This document shows, piece after piece, positions 24,533 through 30,086 of a DNA stretch of 30,086 bases (the stretch's first letter is position 1; each line of letters starts with the position of its first letter). The position numbers and the translations under genes were made by a program. The DNA is taken from contig JBKHKH010000006.1 in NCBI GenBank assembly GCA_046537735.1, positions 1-30,086 on the forward strand. The letters run 5' to 3'. Origin of the DNA: JdFR-22 sp046537735. GTDB lineage: Archaea > Halobacteriota > Archaeoglobi > Archaeoglobales > Archaeoglobaceae. Under the pieces are notes generated by a model. That model was not told where the DNA came from and searched no databases. It saw only the letters and a list, made by a program, of their open reading frames with translations.

Positions 24533-25582
24533 TCAGGTCTGAGCACTTAGTCTCCTAAGTGCCTGCCTCTTATCGTATTGTCCTAACTCAGTCTGTTTTA
24601 TTGCATCCTCCATGAATTGATTGACTTCATCGTAGCTCTGCCGGTCAACGGGGAACGGGATCCCATCTTTTCCTCCTACGGCGAAGCAGTATTTGGCGGG
24701 GTCCTGCGTCTCATACTCCACATTATATACCAGATCAGATATGAGTGTCAGTGCTCTAATCGCTCCCTTACCCATGCCGTTTATCATCAGCAGGTCCTCA
24801 AAATTGTCCACCTGGAGATCGAAGGCGTGCTCAAAAGCCTTCCAGTTCACCCTCCGGGGAACGCTCAATCCTTCTCTATATCTGGTTATTGACAGAAGCT
24901 TGTTGTAATCCCTTCGATAGGAGCCGTCCCTCACAAGGTCCACTGATAGCTCCCTGCTCTCCCCACTTTTATCTGCCACCAGATCCATGACGGAGCTCTC
25001 TTTTCGCTGGGTAACTATTCCGGAGTGAATATCCTCCTTGATGCCCGGGAAGTCGGACTCAAAGCTCCAGTGATACCTTCTGGCCATCCTGTCTTTATCG
25101 TTTAGGCCCTGCTGTATCACGGTCCAGTATTTGGAGGAAAATATGATTGTGTGGTGGTAGATGTTGTATCCATCCTGCAATGCAGCGTTATCGATCTTTG
25201 CAGAGAGCTTGCTGATAGTGGTCAGTTCTTCTCGTTTGCTGCCTAAACCCAGCTCATCGCAGAACTGGGTGATGTGCTGAGGGGTTTTTCTACCCTCACC
25301 GCCTTTACCTCCTGCCACCCTTATATCGAAGTCCGAAGTATTGAGCACCGACTTCAGCACTCCGATCAAGACAGTGGTGGTTCCGGAAGAGTTCCAGTCG
25401 AACCCCAGGGCGTTGGAGAACGATTGAAAGAATATGGGGTCGCTCAATCTCCTGAACAGCTCTACCTCCCCGAACTCGTCGATTATTAATGTGATAATGG
25501 GCTTTGCCAGCTTCTTCATCCTTCCCAGCAGCCAGTAGGGGGGTTTACCGTGGTGCAAGGGGAGGTAAATTGATTTGCTCAC
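24533..25582 (-). CDS. DUF763 protein
   Basis: 349 residues. The start SIYLPLHHGKPPYWLLGRM, then LFRRLSDPIFFQSF and LGFDWNSSGTTTVLIGVLK, are signatures of DUF763, a family of unknown function common in archaea and some thermophilic bacteria. A helix-hairpin-helix-like stretch (DLLMINGMGKGAIRALTLIS, about 268-287) suggests contact with DNA. The GTG start has no Shine-Dalgarno; a TATA-like GTGATATTATTGG lies 20-30 nt upstream, so it is probably leaderless. It is tail-to-tail with DNA ligase, 21 nt apart, and its stop region forms a perfect hairpin. Confidence 0.82.
   Translation of the reverse strand: MSKSIYLPLHHGKPPYWLLGRMKKLAKPIITLIIDEFGEVELFRRLSDPIFFQSFSNALGFDWNSSGTTTVLIGVLKSVLNTSDFDIRVAGGKGGEGRKTPQHITQFCDELGLGSKREELTTISKLSAKIDNAALQDGYNIYHHTIIFSSKYWTVIQQGLNDKDRMARRYHWSFESDFPGIKEDIHSGIVTQRKESSVMDLVADKSGESRELSVDLVRDGSYRRDYNKLLSITRYREGLSVPRRVNWKAFEHAFDLQVDNFEDLLMINGMGKGAIRALTLISDLVYNVEYETQDPAKYCFAVGGKDGIPFPVDRQSYDEVNQFMEDAIKQTELGQYDKRQALRRLSAQT
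24543..24562. terminator. Perfect 8-bp hairpin at the DUF763 3' end
   Basis: GCACTTAG, loop TCTC, CTAAGTGC. It overlaps the last codons of DUF763 and lies 31 nt past the ligase stop, so it could act on either converging transcript. No T-run follows directly. Confidence 0.45.
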
Positions 25583-25681
25583 AAATATCAGTCCTCAACC
25601 AATAATATCACTTTTTTGAGTGGTCTGAATGTGTGCTGATAATAAACTGGATCAAGGACATATTTCGGTGGATCCAAATCT

Positions 25682-27034
25682 TTACTGAGTCTTCGGCTCC
25701 AGATAGTCTTTGGGAGCCGCCTCATTGACCTCCAGGAACTTGTTCAATATCTCAGGGATCTCTACTCTCCCATCTTCCAGCTGGAAGTTCTCTACGATGG
25801 CCGTAATGGCTCTGGAGGTGGCCATGGCGGTGGAGTTCAGGGTGTGAACAAAACCTTTGGAAGGTTTACCCTTCTCTTCGCTGTACCTGATATCCAGCCG
25901 GTAGCTCTGCCAGTCGGTGCAGTTGGAGCAGGATATGACCTCCCTGTACCTGCCCTGGGAAGGCATCCACATCTCTATATCGTACTTCTTGGCGGCCACA
26001 ATCCCTAAATCGCCGGTGCAGATGTTAACTACCCTGTATGGGATGCCCAGCTCCTGTACTATGGTCTCCGCATTCTCCAGAAGTTTTTCGTGCCAGTCCC
26101 AGGAGTGCTCCGGTAGGCAGTAGACGAACTGCTCTACTTTGTTGAACTGGTGGACCCTGAATATTCCCTTGGTATCTTTTCCGTGGGCGCCTGCCTCTTT
26201 TCTAAAGCAGGGACTCACCCCTGCATATTTAAGGGGGAGCTGGTCCTCTTCCAGAACCTCGTTCATGTGCAGGGCAGCCAGTGGATGCTCGGAAGTAGCG
26301 ATAAGATAGAGGTTTTCGTCTTCCAGCTTGTAGATCACTTCTTCAAAATCATCAAAAGATGTTACCCCTTCATAGGGTTCTCTCTTCATCATGAAGGGTG
26401 GAGTGGTAAGTTTAAACCCTTTTTTCCCCAAAACGTTCATGGAGTGGAGCATTATGGCATAATCTAACCACACCAGGTCATCGAACATGTAATAGAATCT
26501 GGAGCCGGCTACTTTACCGGCTCTGTGCGTGTCCACCCAGCCTGCACCTTCAACTGCATCAGCATGACCTACGGGCCTTTTATCTACAACTTCGTGGTCT
26601 ACATTATCCTTATCCTCGAACTGGTCCAGGTGTTCAGAATATACCTTGGGCTTACCCCAGTACTTTATAGGGACATTCTCGTCATCATCTTCTCCCACAG
26701 GAACGCTGGAGTGAAGTATATTGGGAATGGACAGCAAAACCTTATTTCTATCCTCTTCGATCTCCTTGAGCTTTTTTTCATCTTCCTTGACCTTATCCGA
26801 TAGTTCCTTGGCTTTAGAGATCAACTCCTGCTTATCATCCTTTTTGGCGGATTTTATCTTCTTGGATACCTCATTTCGCTGGTGCCTCAGCTCATTGACC
26901 TCTCTTAACGTCTCACGCCACTTTTTGTCCAATTCGATGGCTCTCTCGACTTTCTCCGTTCCCTCGCCCCTTCTCTGTTGAGACTCCCTGAGCCTGTCCG
27001 GATCCTCTCGGAGAGCCTGAAGTATGCTCCACAT
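25682..27034 (-). CDS. serS: Seryl-tRNA synthetase
   Basis: 450 residues, of the common (bacterial-like) type, not the rare methanogen type. The N-terminal long coiled-coil arm that grips tRNA-Ser spans about 30-110 and is Lys/Glu-rich. Class II motif 2 is CFRKEAGAHGKDTKGIFRVHQF-like (about 275-297) and motif 3 is near NSTAMATSRAITAIVENF (about 395-412). I start at the ATG at 27034 (MWSILQALREDPD), the usual N-terminus; the frame opens three codons earlier with TTG. A TATA-like AAATTATATTA lies about 30 nt upstream. Confidence 0.95.
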   Translation of the reverse strand: MWSILQALREDPDRLRESQQRRGEGTEKVERAIELDKKWRETLREVNELRHQRNEVSKKIKSAKKDDKQELISKAKELSDKVKEDEKKLKEIEEDRNKVLLSIPNILHSSVPVGEDDDENVPIKYWGKPKVYSEHLDQFEDKDNVDHEVVDKRPVGHADAVEGAGWVDTHRAGKVAGSRFYYMFDDLVWLDYAIMLHSMNVLGKKGFKLTTPPFMMKREPYEGVTSFDDFEEVIYKLEDENLYLIATSEHPLAALHMNEVLEEDQLPLKYAGVSPCFRKEAGAHGKDTKGIFRVHQFNKVEQFVYCLPEHSWDWHEKLLENAETIVQELGIPYRVVNICTGDLGIVAAKKYDIEMWMPSQGRYREVISCSNCTDWQSYRLDIRYSEEKGKPSKGFVHTLNSTAMATSRAITAIVENFQLEDGRVEIPEILNKFLEVNEAAPKDYLEPKTQ

Positions 27035-27112
27035 AATTTCCAATTAATTTGCCTGTGGTTAATATAATTTATTAATAACTTAACCGGCGCTAGCGAGCTG
27101 GAGGAGAAATCA

Positions 27113-27154
27113 ATCCCTCAAAGACGACTTTACAAAAACCTCACATTGAGGGAT
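27113..27154 (-). promoter_or_regulatory. Two competing hairpins upstream of serS
   Basis: The minus strand can form a 9-bp stem, ATCCCTCAA (27154-27146) with TTGAGGGAT (27121-27113), or a nested short stem CCTCA/TGAGG (27151-27139) followed directly by TTTTT. The two share one arm and exclude each other. The site lies 80-120 nt before serS and about 100 nt past the gapN stop. Confidence 0.4.
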
Positions 27155-27251
27155 CTGCCAGAACACATTACTCCGCATTCAATAATACCACCTTAGTTAT
27201 CAATACCAAATTTAACTAAAATAAAGATGAAAATATAATAAAATTATAGGT

Positions 27252-28790
27252 TTAGAGGTATTCCCATACTCCGTAGCCCTTGTAGTTGTACACGATGGTC
27301 TTGGTGGTGGTCAGCTCCGCTATGGAGTACCCGATTCCTTCTCTGCCTATCCCGCTGTCCTTCATTCCTCCGAATGGATAGTATCCTATCCCATGTCGGG
27401 GATACTCGTTGACGAACACTGAGCCCACTTCCAGCTTTCTGGCTATCTTCCTCACCTTTGCCTCGTCATTGCCGAACACTGCGGCATCCAGACCGAATCT
27501 GGGGGAGTTGGCGACCTCGATTGCCTCATCCTCATCCTTAACTCTTACCAGAATAGAGAAGGGAGCGAAAACGTCCTCGTTAAATCCCCTCATCCTTTCC
27601 AAATCTTCTTTACTGGCTTCTACTATCATGGGCCACAAGTACCTCCCGGAGCGCTTGAACTCCAGCAGAGGTTCCGCTCCATTGTTCACTGCATCGTTAT
27701 AGATCTCTTCTACATAGTCTGCTGTCTTCTCGTCAATGAGAGGACCCATTATAGCCTCTTCGTCCTCTTCGGGATTCTTGGGCTCGATCTCCTTCAGTGA
27801 TTCCACCAACCTCTGTTTCACCTCATCATAAACCGGCTCCTCCACCAGAATCAGTCTAATCGCGTCGCACCTCTGGCCGGAGTAACCGGTGATCCCCTTA
27901 ATTATCTTGGGGACCGCATCCTCCAGGTCAGCATCCTCCAGAACTACTACGGGGTCCTTCCCTCCCAGCTCCATGTGGAAGTGCTTTATACCCGCATTCC
28001 TCAATATCTCCGCTCCTGTTTCAGTGCTTCCGGTGAAAGTGATGGTCCTGATCCTCCTATCGCCCACCAGAGCTCCTGTCTCCCTGCCTTTCAATCCCAT
28101 GGTAGAAAAACTTTCTTTGGGAAATCCGGAGAGTTCCAAAAGCCTGGTAAACAACAGTGCTGCCAGAGGGTCTGCCGAAGCGGGCTTGAGAACTATGGAG
28201 TTGCCGGAAAGCAGAGACGGAATTACTTTGGACGAGGTTATGAACAGGGGATAGTTGAAGGGACTTATAGCCAGGATAAGCCCGTAAGGCTCCCTCTTCA
28301 CTATTGCCTCACTTTCAAGAGTTTCTTCACTCCAATCTCCGGGAATGTAGTCGCCCATTATTATCCTTGACTCCATGGTAGTCTTCTCCAGCCTCTCTAT
28401 GGTGGCATTCACCTCACCCTGTGCATTCTTTTTCGGTTTCCCCGCATCCACAACCAGTGTATTCACGAAATCGTCGAAGGACTCTTTCATCATATTCGCC
28501 GCTCTCAAGAAGCTCTCCACTCTCTTTTCACCAGGATAATTCCTTATTTTCCTTCTGCCCTGCTCATAGACCATTCGAATAGCACTCTCAATCTGCTCAC
28601 TGTTCGGTTTGGATACCCTGGCGATTATATCCCCTGTATTGGGGCTTTCAACCTCATAAGACTGATCCCCAAAGATCCACTCACCACCAATAAACATCCC
28701 GAATTGGGGTAGACCATCTTCCCCCATCCTGAATATATCATGGAAATACTCACTTTTGAGCAATCTGCTCATCTCCAATTTTTGACCCAT
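27252..28790 (-). CDS. gapN: Aldehyde dehydrogenase, probable non-phosphorylating GAPDH
   Basis: 512 residues, full-length aldehyde dehydrogenase superfamily. The catalytic Cys is in YSGQRCDAIRL and the catalytic Glu in HMELGGKDPVV; the NAD(P) site has FTGSTETGAEI, and AISPFNYPLFITSSKVIPSL and KPASADPLAAL are present. The N-terminus and length resemble archaeal GapN, which oxidises glyceraldehyde 3-phosphate to 3-phosphoglycerate with NADP and bypasses ATP formation. Another aldehyde as substrate is possible. I start at the ATG at 28790 behind GGGGGGTGA; the GTG three codons earlier overlaps that site. It lies upstream of serS on the same strand. Confidence 0.82.
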   Translation of the reverse strand: MGQKLEMSRLLKSEYFHDIFRMGEDGLPQFGMFIGGEWIFGDQSYEVESPNTGDIIARVSKPNSEQIESAIRMVYEQGRRKIRNYPGEKRVESFLRAANMMKESFDDFVNTLVVDAGKPKKNAQGEVNATIERLEKTTMESRIIMGDYIPGDWSEETLESEAIVKREPYGLILAISPFNYPLFITSSKVIPSLLSGNSIVLKPASADPLAALLFTRLLELSGFPKESFSTMGLKGRETGALVGDRRIRTITFTGSTETGAEILRNAGIKHFHMELGGKDPVVVLEDADLEDAVPKIIKGITGYSGQRCDAIRLILVEEPVYDEVKQRLVESLKEIEPKNPEEDEEAIMGPLIDEKTADYVEEIYNDAVNNGAEPLLEFKRSGRYLWPMIVEASKEDLERMRGFNEDVFAPFSILVRVKDEDEAIEVANSPRFGLDAAVFGNDEAKVRKIARKLEVGSVFVNEYPRHGIGYYPFGGMKDSGIGREGIGYSIAELTTTKTIVYNYKGYGVWEYL

Positions 28791-28799
28791 AAATCTCAC

Positions 28800-29213
28800 C
28801 CCCCAGGTTACCTAATTGGTCAATACCGGCTCCTGAACAGCGGAATGAAGCGCTGCATCATTTAGAGTCGATATACATCGGTGTTCCCAATACTTTTTCC
28901 GGAACGACCCAAGATGTAGTTGTTTTTTCAAGAATTAAAGGATTATGAAAAGAATAGTGAAAAACCAGAAATGCGTTATGATATTCGTATTCAAAACCAA
29001 AGAGCTGGACGAAGTTGATCGTCAAAGAAAAGAGCTATGCCGGAATAATGGGCGGAGCGATCATACTGGCAGCTCTGGCAGGACTATTCATAGTGTTCAA
29101 GAAATTCGGGAGACGCTGAGGACGTTGAAACATATAAGTCAGAGCAGGGGAACCTCTATAGAACCTTTATATCATCCTTTTTATTACTTGTGTTGGCGTT
29201 GACCATAGGTAGT
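28800..29213. other. Long intergenic region with no intact gene
   Basis: About 410 nt between gapN and the cold-shock gene. Apart from the membrane-anchor remnant at 28982-29119, I see only AT-rich sequence, one copy of a short motif shared with 4707 and 5098 (CCAGAAATGCGTT at 28965-28977), and no tRNA, repeat array or clear promoter. An open frame of 85 codons at 28945-29202 has poor, coding-unlike composition. Confidence 0.5.
28982..29119 (+). pseudogene. Remnant of a membrane-anchored protein C-terminus
   Basis: The frame ending at the TGA 29117-29119 reads KEKSYAGIMGGAIILAALAG followed by LFIVFKKFGRR: a hydrophobic membrane helix capped by a basic tail, as at the C-terminus of archaeal surface proteins. 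Upstream the frame has a stop at 28979-28981 and no good start except an ATG at 29048 inside the helix. It is therefore likely the broken end of a once longer gene, or a very short membrane peptide. Confidence 0.4.
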
Positions 29214-29232
29214 TTAAATAAAAAAATAGTAT
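29214..29232 (-). terminator. T-run after the cold-shock gene
   Basis: On the minus strand CTATTTTTTTATTTAAAC lies about 80 nt after the cold-shock stop. It is a plausible archaeal terminator. Confidence 0.45.
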
Positions 29233-29308
29233 GTCCAAGTTATAAAACAATGGCAATGAAAAGAATCCTTGTAGAATGGCTTTCTTTTTCTTTACTTGAA
29301 TTGCCTTA

Positions 29309-29500
29309 TCATACTTTTCTGACATTAACTGCTTTAGGGCCTCTATCGCCCGCTTCGGTTTCAAACTCAACTACGTCGCCTTCATTGAGTGATCCCGATT
29401 CAACTCCACTTCTGTGGACGAAGATGTCCTCGCCACCTTCATCGGGCTCGATGAAACCGAAATTCTTCTTTTCATCGAAGAACTTTACGGTACCTCTCAT
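29309..29500 (-). CDS. Cold-shock domain protein
   Basis: 63 residues, one complete cold-shock domain. RNP1 reads KNFGFIEP and RNP2 DIFVHRS; both RNA-binding motifs are intact. It binds single-stranded nucleic acid and acts as an RNA chaperone. CspA-type proteins occur in haloarchaea, Thermoplasmata-related and mesophilic archaea and are mostly missing from hyperthermophiles, which weakly suggests a moderate growth temperature. GAGGTGA lies 5 nt before the ATG. Monocistronic. Confidence 0.93.
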   Translation of the reverse strand: MRGTVKFFDEKKNFGFIEPDEGGEDIFVHRSGVESGSLNEGDVVEFETEAGDRGPKAVNVRKV

Positions 29501-29581
29501 AAGTTCACCTCACGAAACATTTGGTCAAGGTTATGCTTCAAGTATTTAAATTTTGGCTTTAAAATCTGAAAAGTTCATGAT

Positions 29582-30086
29582 CTAGATTTTGACGTCTCCC
29601 ACGTTCTTTCCTTCCAGAACAACTAAGTTATCGCTCAAAACAACTTCGATTTCCTGATGGAGATATTTCTGGGTTATAACCCATCTACCTCCCTCATAGG
29701 TTCCCAGTTTTTCCAGCAAATCACTGGACGCATTGTAAAATTCTTCAGCGTCACTCTGGCTGTCCCAGGCTATTTTCCACTGCCAGTTGAACGAGTCATT
29801 ATCCCTGTAGAGAACATATGAATCACCGTTCCATCCCTCTGCAGCTTTTCGGGCGTTTGTGTCATTGAGATGAGCAGCCAGGAAAGTGAATGCCATCAGC
29901 TCCCCCAGTCTATCTTCCTTGGCCAACTCTCCCTGAAATTCATCGTTCTCCAGCTCTCTGAATTCATTTCTGGAGTAATTATAGTGTATTATCTGCTCCG
30001 TGGTGATGGGATAATTTCTCAGAACCTCATTGAATCCCTCATATCCCTCTTTCTGGTAGATACGGGCTATGTAGGGATAACCGAAG
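29582..30086 (-). CDS. C-terminal part of a probable surface protein (Hvo_1808-like), cut by window edge
   Basis: The minus-strand frame is open from the right edge to the stop at 29582 and gives 167 residues with no start needed. The stretch IARIYQKEGYEGFNEVLRNY followed by PITTEQIIHYN is typical of a family of archaeal and bacterial secreted or surface proteins (Hvo_1808-like), which carry an N-terminal peptidase-like region that would lie outside the window. Internal TTG at 29926 is not a real start, since coding continues through it. The family assignment is from memory of the pattern and is moderate. Confidence 0.6.
   Translation of the reverse strand, partial: FGYPYIARIYQKEGYEGFNEVLRNYPITTEQIIHYNYSRNEFRELENDEFQGELAKEDRLGELMAFTFLAAHLNDTNARKAAEGWNGDSYVLYRDNDSFNWQWKIAWDSQSDAEEFYNASSDLLEKLGTYEGGRWVITQKYLHQEIEVVLSDNLVVLEGKNVGDVKI

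Noticed and set aside
28945..29202. 85-codon plus-strand open frame
   Set aside because: Its composition is unlike protein, and another frame across the same bases shows a convincing membrane helix.
29167..29370. 67-codon minus-strand open frame
   Set aside because: It overlaps the real cold-shock gene in another frame and runs through its terminator region.
1..30086. CRISPR array, prophage, integron or rRNA genes
   Set aside because: No regularly spaced repeats, phage structural genes, integrase or rRNA-like sequence found on either strand.

Overview
The window reads as chromosomal DNA from an uncultured anaerobic, sulfite- or sulfate-reducing archaeon, probably a euryarchaeal or Thermoplasmata-like lineage. 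The archaeal assignment rests on an ATP-dependent archaeal-type DNA ligase, Trm1 tRNA dimethyltransferase, THEP1 NTPase, a geranylgeranyl-reductase-family flavoprotein, DUF763, TATA-box promoters with short or absent leaders (several GTG starts) and poly-T terminators. The exact lineage cannot be fixed from the sequence alone.

Layout. 1-4652: a palindromic repeat cut by the window edge, a lipoprotein, a LUD/iron-sulfur protein, an MFS transporter, a CoA-binding protein and a Gate-domain membrane protein. 4790-9819, the sulfite-reduction region: dsrA-dsrB-dsrD on the minus strand, a 2x[4Fe-4S] ferredoxin downstream, two small genes upstream (an AbrB-like protein and a HEAT-repeat protein), and plus-strand cobA, which makes the precorrin-2 precursor of the siroheme that DsrAB needs. 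9816-11997: btuC-btuD corrinoid/iron-chelate importer genes without a binding protein in view. 12120-18427, the most unusual part: a minus-strand run of five genes. In transcription order these are a PAS-rich soluble histidine kinase whose C-terminus is a complete TusA sulfur-carrier domain, a soluble PAS/poly-HAMP protein with a kinase-like helix but no phospho-acceptor His and no ATPase domain, a free TusA closely similar to the fused one, HdrA, and an MvhD/FlpD-type [2Fe-2S] protein. 18605-28790: housekeeping genes moaC, geranylgeranyl-reductase-like, THEP1-trm1, two small unknowns, DNA ligase, DUF763, serS and gapN. 28800-30086: a non-coding stretch with a membrane-anchor remnant, a cold-shock protein and the C-terminus of a surface protein cut by the right edge.

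How it may fit together. DsrAB/DsrD reduce sulfite, CobA supplies the siroheme precursor, and ferredoxin and HdrA-MvhD are plausible low-potential electron carriers. TusA carries persulfide sulfur. The TusA-kinase fusion beside tusA-hdrA-mvhD suggests that the cell senses the sulfur-loading or redox state of a TusA-type carrier by a phosphorelay. That last step is inference: the domain fusion and gene order are seen, the function is not. No response regulator, DsrC, DsrMK, Apr, Sat, HdrB or HdrC lies in the window.
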